Shown one piece after another: positions 7,281 through 15,653 of a stretch of 64,000 bases of DNA (position 1 is the stretch's first letter; each line of letters starts with the position of its first letter). The notes under the pieces were generated by a model. It saw nothing but the letters and a program-made list of their open reading frames with translations. It was not told where the DNA came from and made no database searches. The stretch comes from Streptomyces sp. MH60 (GTDB lineage: Bacteria > Actinomycetota > Actinomycetes > Streptomycetales > Streptomycetaceae), in assembly GCF_002939385.1 (NCBI RefSeq), contig NZ_MULI01000035.1:1-64000 (forward strand), written 5' to 3'. The translations under genes and the position numbers were made by a program.

Positions 7281-8420
7281 ATGAGCGTCGGCACGAGCAG
7301 CGCACGGGGAGCACACCAGGTGCCACGTCCGCCCGCGCCCCGCACGCCCGGCGATCTCGCCGACCTCGGCATCGACCCGGACCAGCTGCCCGACGGGCTG
7401 GTCGTCGCGGACGAGCACGGCCGGGTGGTCTGCTTCAACGCCGCCGCCGTCCGCATCACCGCCACCCCCGCCGCCGAAGCACTCGGACAGCACCTGGACA
7501 GCGCCCTGCCCCTGGAGGACCTGGAGGGCCGCCGCTGGTGGCAGCTCACCGACCCCTACGGCGGCCTCGCCATCCGGGTCGGCCAGCCCGAGCGCAACCT
7601 GCTGCTCCCCGGCGGCCGGGAAGTCCTGGTCACCGCCCGCTACGTGCGCGCCGAACGGCTCGGTCCCGTCCACCGCGTCGTCGTCACCCTGCGCGACACC
7701 GAGGCCCGCCGCCGCACCGAGCGCAGCCACGCCGAGCTGATCGCCACCGTCGCCCACGAACTGCGCTCCCCCCTCACCTCCGTCAAGGGCTTCACGGCCA
7801 CCCTGCTGGCCAAGTGGGAGAGGTTCACCGACGACCAGAAGCGGCTGATGCTGGAGACCGTCGACGCCGACGCCGACCGCGTCACCCGGCTCATCGCCGA
7901 GCTGCTCGACATCTCCCGGATCGACTCCGGCCGCCTGGAGGTGCGCCGCCAGCCCGTCGACATCGGCGCCGCCGTCGGCCGGCACATCCAGGCGTACGTC
8001 GCCGCCGGCCAGTCGGCCGACCGGTTCCTGCTCCGCCTCGCGCAGCCGCTGCCGGACCTGTGGGCCGACCCCGACAAGGTCGACCAGGTGCTGAGCAACC
8101 TGCTGGAAAATGCCGTGCGGCACGGAGAGGGAACCGTCACCATTGACGTCACGCCCACGGCGTCCCCCCGCGAGGGGGAGGACACCGGCACGTCGGTCAC
8201 GGTGAGCGACGAGGGGGCGGGCATCCCGGAGGAATCCATGAACCGTGTCTTCACCCGCTTCTGGCGGGGCAGCAAGCGCGGTGGCACCGGCCTCGGGCTG
8301 TACATCGTCAAGGGCATCGTCGAGGCCCACGGCGGCACCATCACGGTCGGCCGCGCCCCCGGCGGCGGCGCCGAGTTCCGATTTACGTTGCCCGTGGCGG
8401 CACCGGCGTACCTCAGCTGA
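7281..8420 (+). CDS. Soluble PAS-domain sensor histidine kinase
   Basis: This 379-residue protein has no membrane segment. A PAS-like sensor domain (about residues 30-140, starting LPDGLVVADEHGRVVCFN) leads into a HisKA dimerisation domain with the phospho-acceptor His159 in TVAHELRSPLTSVKG. The ATPase domain has NLLENAVRHGEG (N box), DEGAGIPEE (G1) and GGTGLGLYIVKGIVEAHGG (G2). No response regulator is adjacent, so it is an orphan kinase with an unknown partner and signal. The ATG follows a purine-rich GAGAGGTGGGG stretch. It lies between the rRNA/tRNA methyltransferase gene and pheS. Confidence 0.9.
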   Translation: MSVGTSSARGAHQVPRPPAPRTPGDLADLGIDPDQLPDGLVVADEHGRVVCFNAAAVRITATPAAEALGQHLDSALPLEDLEGRRWWQLTDPYGGLAIRVGQPERNLLLPGGREVLVTARYVRAERLGPVHRVVVTLRDTEARRRTERSHAELIATVAHELRSPLTSVKGFTATLLAKWERFTDDQKRLMLETVDADADRVTRLIAELLDISRIDSGRLEVRRQPVDIGAAVGRHIQAYVAAGQSADRFLLRLAQPLPDLWADPDKVDQVLSNLLENAVRHGEGTVTIDVTPTASPREGEDTGTSVTVSDEGAGIPEESMNRVFTRFWRGSKRGGTGLGLYIVKGIVEAHGGTITVGRAPGGGAEFRFTLPVAAPAYLS

Positions 8421-8599
8421 CAAGCACCTGAGACGGCCGACGGACCCCACGGGCGTAATCAGCGTTCCACAGCCCCGTTAGACTCGGTCTTTGGCACCTT
8501 TGCGTCCAGATCCGCAGACGAAGCGTCGACGAAGCGTCTCCGCCGTCTGAGGACCGTAGACGGGGCGTCCCAGCCAGCCAACCGGAAGCACGGGAAGAG

Positions 8600-9721
8600 A
8601 TGTCGGCACCGAATAAGTCGTACGACCCAGTCGAGGTCGAGGCGTTGAAACCGGAAGAGATCGAGCGCATGCGGGACGAGGCGCTCGCCGCCTTCGCCGC
8701 CGCGGACTCCCTCGACGCGCTCCAGGAGGCCAAGGTCGCCCACACCGGCGGCAGCTCCCCGCTGGCGCTGGCCAACCGCGAGATCGGCGCCCTGCCCCCG
8801 CAGGCCAAGGCCGAGGCCGGCAAGCGCGTCGGCATGGCCCGCGGTGCCGTGAACAAGGCGCTGGCCGCCCGCCAGGAGGAGCTGGAGGCCGAGCGGGACG
8901 CGCGGGTCCTGGTCGAGGAGGCCGTGGACGTCACGCTGCCCTACGACCGGGTACCGGCCGGCGCCCGCCACCCGCTCACCACGCTCTCCGAGCGCATCGA
9001 GGACATCTTCGTCGCCATGGGCTACGAGGTCGCCGAGGGCCCCGAGGCCGAGGCCGAGTGGTTCAACTTCGACGCCCTCAACATCGGCCCGGACCACCCC
9101 GCCCGCGGCGAGGCCGACACCTTCTTCGTCCAGGGCCCCGACGGCGGCTCCGAGTCCGGCGTCGTGCTGCGCACCCACACCTCGCCCGTGCAGATCCGCT
9201 CCGCGCTGGAGCGCGAGCTGCCGGTCTACGTGATCTGCCCCGGCCGGGTGTACCGCACCGACGAGCTGGACGCCACGCACACCCCCGTCTTCCACCAGGT
9301 GGAGCTGCTCGCCGTCGACGAGGGCCTGACCATGGCGGATCTCAAGGGCACCCTGGACCACATGGTCCAGTCGCTGTTCGGCGCGGAGATGAAGACCCGG
9401 CTGCGGCCGAACTTCTTCCCCTTCACCGAGCCGTCCGCCGAGATGGACATGCTCTGCTACGTCTGCAAGGGCGCGTCCGTCGGCAACCCCGACCGGCCCT
9501 GCCGCACCTGCTCCAGCGAGGGCTGGATCGAGCTGGGCGGCTGCGGCATGGTCAACCCGCGGGTGCTCACCGCCTGCGGCGTCGACCCGGAGAAGTACAG
9601 CGGCTTCGCCTTCGGGTTCGGCATCGAGCGGATGCTGATGTTCCGCCACAACGTCGAGGACATGCGAGACATGGTCGAGGGTGACGTCCGGTTCACCCGG
9701 CCGTTCGGGATGGAGATCTGA
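8600..9721 (+). CDS. pheS: Phenylalanyl-tRNA synthetase alpha subunit
   Basis: This is the catalytic subunit of the alpha2beta2 PheRS, which charges tRNA-Phe. It has 373 residues. The N-terminal coiled coil (about 1-95) precedes the class II catalytic core, which has motif 2 around FFPFTEPSAEMDM and motif 3 in GFGIERMLMFRH. The substrate-binding loop TLSERIEDIFVAMGYEVAEG is intact. A GGGAAGAG lies directly before the ATG. The upstream 180 nt include a small hairpin, CCGTCT/AGACGG (about 8550-8570), but no leader peptide rich in Phe. The stop overlaps the pheT start by one base (TGATG). Confidence 0.97.
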   Translation: MSAPNKSYDPVEVEALKPEEIERMRDEALAAFAAADSLDALQEAKVAHTGGSSPLALANREIGALPPQAKAEAGKRVGMARGAVNKALAARQEELEAERDARVLVEEAVDVTLPYDRVPAGARHPLTTLSERIEDIFVAMGYEVAEGPEAEAEWFNFDALNIGPDHPARGEADTFFVQGPDGGSESGVVLRTHTSPVQIRSALERELPVYVICPGRVYRTDELDATHTPVFHQVELLAVDEGLTMADLKGTLDHMVQSLFGAEMKTRLRPNFFPFTEPSAEMDMLCYVCKGASVGNPDRPCRTCSSEGWIELGGCGMVNPRVLTACGVDPEKYSGFAFGFGIERMLMFRHNVEDMRDMVEGDVRFTRPFGMEI

Positions 9722-12243
9722 TGCGGGTCCCGCTTTCCTGGCTGCGGGAGTACGTCGACCTGCCGGCCACCGAGACCGGCCGCGACGTGCAGGCCAAGCT
9801 GATTTCGGCCGGTCTGGAGGTCGAGACCGTCGAGCACCTGGGCGCCGACCTCAAGGGCCCGCTCGTCGTCGGCCGGGTGCTGACCATCGAGGAGCTGGAG
9901 GGTTTCAAGAAGCCGATCCGCTTCTGCACCGTCGATGTGGGCCGGGCCAATGGCACCGGTGAGCCGCAGGAGATCGTCTGCGGCGCCCGGAACTTCGCCG
10001 TCGGCGACAAGGTCGTCGTGGTCCTGCCCGGTGCCACCCTGCCCGGCGGTTTCTCGATCTCCGCCCGCAAGACCTACGGCAAGACGTCCCACGGCATGAT
10101 CTGCTCCAGCGACGAGCTGGGCATGGGCGACGACGGCACGCACGGCATCATCGTGCTGCCGCCGGAGACCGAGGTCGGCAAGGACGCCGTCGAGCTGCTC
10201 GAACTGGTCGACGAGGTGCTGGACATCGCCGTCACCGCCAACCGCGGCGACTGCCTGTCCATCCGCGGCGTCGCCCGCGAGGCCGCCATCGCCTACGGCC
10301 TGCCGCTGCGCGACCCGGCCCTGCTCGACGTGCCCGGCCCCAACGCCTACGGCTACCCGGTGAAGATCGCCGACCCCACCGGCTGCGACCGCTTCACCGC
10401 CCGCACCGTGACCGGCCTCAGCGCCGAGGCCCGCTCGCCGATCTGGCTCCAGCGCCGGCTCCAGAAGGTCGGCATGCGTCCGATCTCGCTCGCCGTCGAC
10501 GTCACCAACTACGTGATGATGGAGCTGGGCCAGCCCCTGCACGCCTACGACCGCTCACTGGTCCAGGGCACCATCGGCGTGCGCCGGGCCCAGGAGGGCG
10601 AGAAGATCGTCACCCTCGACGGCACCGAGCGGAAGCTGCACGCCGAGGACCTGGTCATCACCGACGACCGCGGCCCCATCGGCCTCGCCGGTGTCATGGG
10701 CGGCGCCAACACCGAGATCGCGGACCACGACTCCGCCGAGAACGGCGGGAACGCGACGACTGACGTGGTCATCGAGGCCGCCCACTTCGACCAGGTGTCC
10801 ATCGCGCGCACCGCCCGCCGCCACAAGCTGTCGTCGGAGGCGTCCCGCCGCTTCGAGCGCGGCGTGGACCCGCAGGCCGCCGCCGCTGCCGCGCAGCGCA
10901 CCGTCGACCTGCTGGTGCTGCTCGCGGGCGGCACCGCCGAGTCCGGGGTCACGGAGATCAGCGCTCCGTCCGCACCGCACACCATCAGCGTCCCGGCCGA
11001 CCACCCGGACAAGGTCGCGGGTGTGGAGTACGGCCGCGAGACCGTCGTACGCCGTCTCCAGGAGGTGGGCTGCGACGTCTACGGCCAGGACGAGCTGATC
11101 GTCACCGTGCCGTCCTGGCGGCCCGACCTCACCGACCCGAACGACCTGGCCGAAGAGGTCATCCGTCTGGAGGGCTACGAGAACCTGCCCTCCACGCTGC
11201 CCAGGCCCCCGGCGGGCCGCGGCCTGACCTCCCGGCAGCGGCTGCACCGCCGCGTCGGGCGGGCCCTGGCCGGTGCCGGGTACGTCGAGGCGCTGAACTA
11301 CCCGTTCGTCGGCGAGCAGGTCTTCGACCAGCTCGGTCTCGACGCCGACGACCCGGCCCGCCGCGTCGTCAAGCTGGTCAACCCGCTCAGCGACGAGGAG
11401 CCCGCGCTGCGGACCTCGCTGCTGCCGGGCCTGCTGGGCGCGCTGCGCCGCAACGACGGCCGCGGCGCGCACGACCTGGCGCTCTTCGAGACCGGCCTGG
11501 TCTTCCACCCGCGCGACGAACAGCGGATCGCCGCCGACCTGCCCGTCGACCGGCGCCCCAGCGAGGACGACCTCGCCGCGCTGGACGCCGCGCTGCCCGA
11601 CCAGCCTCGGCACGTCGCCGTGGTCCTGACCGGGGCCCGCGAGCAGGCCGGCTGGTGGGGCAAGGGCCGCCCGGCCGACTGGGCCGACGCGGTCGAGGCC
11701 GCCCGCACCGTCGCCCGCGAGGCCGGCGCCGAACTGGGCGTCCGCAAGGGCCAGTACGGCCCCTGGCACCCGGGCCGCTGCGCAGAGCTGACGGTCACCG
11801 TGGACGGCGAGGAGCGCGTGATCGGGCACGCGGGTGAGCTGCACCCGCGGGTCCTGAAGACGCTGGGGCTGCCCGCGCGCACCTGCGCGACGGAGCTGGA
11901 CCTCGACGCGGTGGCGGGGGTCGGCGACGACACCCCGCAGGCTCCGGGCATCTCCACGTTCCCGGTCGCCACACAGGATGTCGCCCTGGTGGTCGACGCG
12001 TTCGTCCCGGCGGCCGACGTCGAGGCCGCGCTGCGCGAGGGCGCGGGTGAACTGCTGGAGTCCATCCGGCTGTTCGACGTCTACGACAACGCCGAGCAGC
12101 TCGGTGAGGGGCGCAAGTCCCTCGCGTACGCGCTGCGCTTCCGTGCGGGGGACCGGACGCTGACGGTCGACGAGGCGTCCGCCGCCCGCGACGCCGCGGT
12201 CGCCCTCGCGGGCGAGCGGGTCGGAGCGGTGCTGCGTAGCTAG
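9721..12243 (+). CDS. pheT: Phenylalanyl-tRNA synthetase beta subunit
   Basis: This 840-residue protein is full length for the bacterial beta subunit. Domains in order: N-terminal MRVPLSWLREYVDLP region, EMAP-like tRNA-binding OB fold (about 40-155), B3/B4 editing domain (about 215-400, with SLAVDVTNYVMMELGQPLHA and the SSEASRRFERGVDP segment), B5 DNA-binding-like domain, a degenerate class II core, and a C-terminal FDX-ACB anticodon-binding domain (about 745-840, starting ISTFPVATQDVALVVD). Its start codon shares one base with the pheS stop, so it is translationally coupled. Copy B of the dispersed repeat follows about 60 nt downstream. Confidence 0.97.
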   Translation: MRVPLSWLREYVDLPATETGRDVQAKLISAGLEVETVEHLGADLKGPLVVGRVLTIEELEGFKKPIRFCTVDVGRANGTGEPQEIVCGARNFAVGDKVVVVLPGATLPGGFSISARKTYGKTSHGMICSSDELGMGDDGTHGIIVLPPETEVGKDAVELLELVDEVLDIAVTANRGDCLSIRGVAREAAIAYGLPLRDPALLDVPGPNAYGYPVKIADPTGCDRFTARTVTGLSAEARSPIWLQRRLQKVGMRPISLAVDVTNYVMMELGQPLHAYDRSLVQGTIGVRRAQEGEKIVTLDGTERKLHAEDLVITDDRGPIGLAGVMGGANTEIADHDSAENGGNATTDVVIEAAHFDQVSIARTARRHKLSSEASRRFERGVDPQAAAAAAQRTVDLLVLLAGGTAESGVTEISAPSAPHTISVPADHPDKVAGVEYGRETVVRRLQEVGCDVYGQDELIVTVPSWRPDLTDPNDLAEEVIRLEGYENLPSTLPRPPAGRGLTSRQRLHRRVGRALAGAGYVEALNYPFVGEQVFDQLGLDADDPARRVVKLVNPLSDEEPALRTSLLPGLLGALRRNDGRGAHDLALFETGLVFHPRDEQRIAADLPVDRRPSEDDLAALDAALPDQPRHVAVVLTGAREQAGWWGKGRPADWADAVEAARTVAREAGAELGVRKGQYGPWHPGRCAELTVTVDGEERVIGHAGELHPRVLKTLGLPARTCATELDLDAVAGVGDDTPQAPGISTFPVATQDVALVVDAFVPAADVEAALREGAGELLESIRLFDVYDNAEQLGEGRKSLAYALRFRAGDRTLTVDEASAARDAAVALAGERVGAVLRS

Positions 12244-12303
12244 CGGTTCGGTTCGCCCAAGGGGCGTGGGGTTTGTGCCGGTCGGCGGCTGCGGGCAGTC
12301 GGT

Positions 12304-12336
12304 GGCTGGTCGCGCAGTTCCCCGCGCCCCTGGGGC
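12304..12336 (+). repeat. Dispersed intergenic repeat, copy B
   Basis: This is a 33-bp element identical to copy A at 6286-6318 and located 60 nt after the pheT stop in the same orientation. The 14-nt module GCTGCGGGCAGTCG just before it is also found next to copy C. Confidence 0.8.
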
Positions 12337-12552
12337 ATCACCTGAACGGCGTCTGACCACCTCTCCGGCCGGCTCGCCGTCCGCCCCGCCACGGAGTGTC
12401 GGGCAGGCAGCCGGGCGGACGGCGTGGATACGGGCCGCCGCACTGTACGAGGGGGAGCCGGCGGCCCGGCCGGCCTCTTTCGAGGCCCTTCAGTCAACCG
12501 GCCCGGAACTCTCCGCGACAGCGCGCACACGCAGCGGGTGCGCGCACTGCGT

Positions 12553-12567
12553 TCACACCCCGTGTGA
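12553..12567. promoter_or_regulatory. Inverted repeat before the TPR regulator gene
   Basis: TCACAC-CCC-GTGTGA (6-3-6, perfect) lies 12 nt upstream of a -10-like TACGCT (12580-12585) and so would overlap the -35 position. It may be an operator, possibly autoregulatory. No binding protein can be assigned. Confidence 0.4.
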
Positions 12568-12612
12568 GGACCGACGCACTACGCTGTCGGCACCGATTCA
12601 CCGGGGGCACCC

Positions 12613-13953
12613 ATGCAGCCCAACACCCTGCTCGACGCGGTTCTCGACGAGGCCGGGATCTCGCACGCGGGACTGGCCGCGCACGTCAACCAGGCGGGGC
12701 GAGTGCGCGGGCTCGCACTGAGGTACGAACACACCGCCGTGGCACGGTGGTTGAAGGGGCAGCGGCCGCGCGGTCAGGTGCCCGACCTGATCTGCGAGGT
12801 CCTCGCCTCCCGGCTGCACCGCCCCGTCACCCTCGACGACATCGGCCTCGGCGTGCCCGGCGAACCCGCCGCCCCGCACACCGGCTCGCTCTCCGGGTTC
12901 GTGGAGCGCGCGACCGCCCTGTGGCGCTCCGACCAGCAGCAGCGCCCGCACATCCTCGGCGCCCCCGCGCTCACCGGCACACCCGCCGTGATGCCGGTGT
13001 GGGAGTGGGAGAACCCTCCCGAGGACACCGACGTCTCCCGCGGCGGGCGGCACCGGGTCACCGCGGCCGACCTGGAGATGGTGCGCTGCGCCCGCACGCA
13101 CTACGAGCAGATGTACCGCAAGGCCGGCGGCATCGCGACCCGCGCCCGCATCGTCGGCTTCCTCAACTCCGAGGCCGCGCCGCTGCTGCGCGGCAGCTAC
13201 ACCGACGCCACCGGACGGCAGCTGCACCGGGCCACCGGGGGCCTGGTGGCGGTGGCCGGGATCTGCGCGTACGACTCCGACGCGCACGGCCTCGCGCAGC
13301 GCTACTTCCACCAGGCGCTGCGGCTCGCCAAGGCCAGTGGCGACCGGGGGCTCGGCGCCTACGTCATCGCGCTGCTGGTCAACCAGGCGCTGTTCCTGCG
13401 GGAGTATCGGCAGGCCGTCGCCTTCGCCGAGGCCGCGCTGCGTGCCGCCGGACGGCACATCACCCCGGCGCTCGCCTCCGACCTGTACGCGATGCAGGCG
13501 AAGGCGTACGCGCACCTGGGCGACGGCAGCGGCGCGCTGGCCTGCATCCGCCGGGCCGAGCAGGCCGCCGAGCGCATCCGGCGCGGGTACGAGCCCGACG
13601 AGACCGGCTACGTCCAGCCCGGACTGGTCAACGTCCAGGTGGCGGAGGCGCTGTTGAGCCTCGGCGAACTCGCGGCGGCCGGGGAGCACGCGGCGGCCGC
13701 CGTCGACACCCCGGCGCACGACCGGGGACGCGTGCACCGGCTCGCCATGCTCAGCACGATCGAGCTGCGCCAGGGCAACGCCGACAAGGCGGTGGCGACG
13801 GCCGTGCGGATGGCCGAGCAGGCCCGGGGAATGGAGTCCCAGCGGCTGCGCGACCGACTGCGCGCGGTGCGCGAGCACCTGGTGAGCAGCGGTTGCGCGG
13901 GCACGGCCGAGGCGGCCGAACTCATCGACGGGGCCCTGCGCGTACCGCTGTAG
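12613..13953 (+). CDS. TPR-containing regulator, NsdA-like
   Basis: This 446-residue protein has an N-terminal helix-turn-helix-like region (about 1-80: LLDAVLDEAGISHAGLAAHV, then HTAVARWLKGQRPRGQVPDL). A long helical array of tetratricopeptide-type repeats follows (about 180-430: LAQRYFHQALRLAKASGDRG and similar). This N-terminus and layout resemble the Streptomyces NsdA/NsdB group of negative regulators of differentiation and antibiotic production; that link is from recalled family resemblance, not a search. The ATG is preceded by a G-rich GGGGGC. It is monocistronic between pheT and the Nudix gene. Target genes are unknown. Confidence 0.8.
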   Translation: MQPNTLLDAVLDEAGISHAGLAAHVNQAGRVRGLALRYEHTAVARWLKGQRPRGQVPDLICEVLASRLHRPVTLDDIGLGVPGEPAAPHTGSLSGFVERATALWRSDQQQRPHILGAPALTGTPAVMPVWEWENPPEDTDVSRGGRHRVTAADLEMVRCARTHYEQMYRKAGGIATRARIVGFLNSEAAPLLRGSYTDATGRQLHRATGGLVAVAGICAYDSDAHGLAQRYFHQALRLAKASGDRGLGAYVIALLVNQALFLREYRQAVAFAEAALRAAGRHITPALASDLYAMQAKAYAHLGDGSGALACIRRAEQAAERIRRGYEPDETGYVQPGLVNVQVAEALLSLGELAAAGEHAAAAVDTPAHDRGRVHRLAMLSTIELRQGNADKAVATAVRMAEQARGMESQRLRDRLRAVREHLVSSGCAGTAEAAELIDGALRVPL

Positions 13954-14040
13954 GCGGCCCGTCCGCGCGGGCCCCGCGCCCGCCCCTGCGCCGTGAGCGG
14001 GCGTCGTACGCCTGCTGCCGGAACGCTGCTGCTGCGATAT

Positions 14041-14066
14041 TGCCACCTACTCGAAGGAAGGTGGCA
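14041..14066 (+). promoter_or_regulatory. Hairpin covering the Nudix gene ribosome binding site
   Basis: TGCCACCT (14041-14048) pairs perfectly with AGGTGGCA (14059-14066) around a 10-nt loop. The GGAAGG ribosome binding site spans the loop and 3' arm (14056-14061), 10 nt before the GTG at 14072. The hairpin could mask the ribosome binding site. Confidence 0.45.
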
Positions 14067-14071
14067 GAACC

Positions 14072-14614
14072 GTGCAGTGGACGAAACAGAGCGAACAGAA
14101 TGTGTACTCAAATCGCTGGTTCAGCGTCAATCTCGCCGATGTCGTCCTGCCGGACGGCCGACACCTCGACCACTTCCTGATACGGATGCGCCCCGTGGCC
14201 GTGGCCACGGTCGTGAACGAGACGGACGAGGTCCTCCTGCTGTGGCGGCACCGCTTCATCACCGACAGCTGGGGCTGGGAGCTGCCGGCCGGCGTCGTCG
14301 AGGACGGCGAGGACGTCGCGGCGGCGGCGGCCAGGGAGCTGGAGGAGGAGACCGGCTGGCGGCCCGGACCCCTGCACCACCTGATGAGCGTGGAGCCCTC
14401 CAACGGCCTCACCGACGCCCGGCACCACATCTACTTCAGCGACGAGGGCACGTACGTCGGGCACCCCGTGGACGACTTCGAGTCGGACCGCCGGGAATGG
14501 GTGCCCCTCAAGCTCGTACCCGACCTCGTCGCCCGCGGGGAGGTCCCGGCCGCCAACATGGCGGCCGCGTTACTCCTGCTGCACCACCTCAGGCTCGGGC
14601 GCGATCAGCCGTAG
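14072..14614 (+). CDS. Nudix hydrolase
   Basis: This is a 180-residue enzyme with a complete Nudix box (GX5EX7REUXEEXGU) in GVVEDGEDVAAAAARELEEE followed by TGW. Such enzymes hydrolyse nucleoside diphosphates linked to another group. The preceding LPAG and following MSVEPSNGLTDARHH resemble ADP-ribose pyrophosphatases, but substrate specificity cannot be fixed. The GTG start at 14072 follows the AAGGAAGG ribosome binding site. Its last 10 nt overlap the convergent dehydrogenase gene tail to tail. Confidence 0.9.
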   Translation: MQWTKQSEQNVYSNRWFSVNLADVVLPDGRHLDHFLIRMRPVAVATVVNETDEVLLLWRHRFITDSWGWELPAGVVEDGEDVAAAAARELEEETGWRPGPLHHLMSVEPSNGLTDARHHIYFSDEGTYVGHPVDDFESDRREWVPLKLVPDLVARGEVPAANMAAALLLLHHLRLGRDQP

Positions 14615-15477
14615 GCGTAGAAGCCCGAGCCGCTCTTGCGGCCGAGGCGGCCCGCGTCGACCATGCGCTGGAGCAGCGGGGGAGCGGCGTACAGCGGCTC
14701 CTTGTACTCCTCATACATCGAGTACGCCACCGAGGCGACCGTGTCCAGACCGATCAGGTCGGCCAGCTTCAGCGGGCCCATCGGGTGGGCGCAGCCCATC
14801 TCCATGCCGTTGTCGATGTCCTCGCGGCTGGCGATGCCCGACTCGAACATCCGGATCGCGGAGAGCAGGTAGGGGATCAGCAGCGCGTTGACCACGAAGC
14901 CGGAGCGGTCCTGGGCGCGGATCGCGTGCTTGCCCAGCACCTTCTCGGTGAACAGCTGGGCCCGGCTGAGCGTGCCCTCGGAGGTGGTGAGCGCCGGGAT
15001 CAGCTCGACCAGCTGCTGCACCGGGGCCGGGTTGAAGAAGTGGATGCCGATGACGTGGTCGGGCCGCGAGGTGGCGACCGCCAGCTTCACCAGCGGGATC
15101 GAGGAGGTGTTGGAGGCCAGGATCGCGTCCGGCCGGGTCACGACCTGGTCGAGCACCTGGAAGATCTCGGTCTTGACCTGCTCGTTCTCGACGACCGCCT
15201 CGATCACCAGATCACGGTCGGCGAACTCGCCGAGGTCGGTGGTGAAGCTGAGGCGCGCCTGCGTGGCGTCCCGCTCCTCCTCGGTGATCTTGCCGCGCTC
15301 GGCCGCCTTGGTCAGCGAGTTGTACAGCCGGGTGCGGCCGATCTCCAGAGCCTCGCCGGTGGTCTCGGCGACCATCACCTCCAGACCCGAGCGGGCGCAC
15401 ACCTCGGCGATGCCCGCCCCCATCTGACCGCAGCCCACCACGCCGACGCGTGCGATATCTCCCGAGATGCCGGTCAC
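14605..15477 (-). CDS. 3-hydroxyacyl-CoA (3-hydroxybutyryl-CoA) dehydrogenase
   Basis: This 290-residue enzyme oxidises 3-hydroxyacyl-CoA with NAD, or works in reverse in C4-CoA supply. The Rossmann motif GCGQMGAGIAEVCARSG is at residues 14-30. Conserved SNTSSIPL, the catalytic His in GIHFFNPAPVQQLVE and the C-terminal domain with GFVVNALLIPYLL and GCAHPMGPLKLADLIGLD are all present. The size equals that of single-domain FadB2/Hbd proteins. The GTG at 15477 has an AAAGGGA ribosome binding site. A short-chain substrate is inferred from the family. It converges on the Nudix gene. Confidence 0.92.
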   Translation of the reverse strand: MTGISGDIARVGVVGCGQMGAGIAEVCARSGLEVMVAETTGEALEIGRTRLYNSLTKAAERGKITEEERDATQARLSFTTDLGEFADRDLVIEAVVENEQVKTEIFQVLDQVVTRPDAILASNTSSIPLVKLAVATSRPDHVIGIHFFNPAPVQQLVELIPALTTSEGTLSRAQLFTEKVLGKHAIRAQDRSGFVVNALLIPYLLSAIRMFESGIASREDIDNGMEMGCAHPMGPLKLADLIGLDTVASVAYSMYEEYKEPLYAAPPLLQRMVDAGRLGRKSGSGFYAYG

Positions 15478-15653
15478 ATCGTCCCTTTCGCTGACTCCAC
15501 GGCTGGCAGCAGGCATGCCGGGGTCCCCGTCGCCTGCTCCGATCGAGCACGTTACCCCCGAATGGTCACGGATCCGTCTCCCGGGTCGGGCATGCTGAGG
15601 CCCCGTACACGATCCGTGACCGTACGGATCCACAGCGTTCAGGAGGTCTTCCC

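Larger units (their letters stand above)
12244..12612. other. Intergenic region pheT to TPR regulator
   Basis: These 369 nt hold no gene I can support. They contain the module GCTGCGGGCAGTCG (12288-12301, also at 29126-29139), repeat copy B (12304-12336), an inverted repeat near the downstream promoter (12553-12567) and a -10-like TACGCT (12580-12585). Confidence 0.6.

Noticed and set aside
8430..8599. T-box or Phe leader peptide before pheS
   Set aside because: There is no Phe-rich small ORF, no TGGxxCC-type antiterminator bulge and no terminator; only a small hairpin.
10555..12360. 601-codon reverse frame opposite pheT
   Set aside because: It is an antisense shadow of a certain gene, with Gly/Arg/Val-rich composition.
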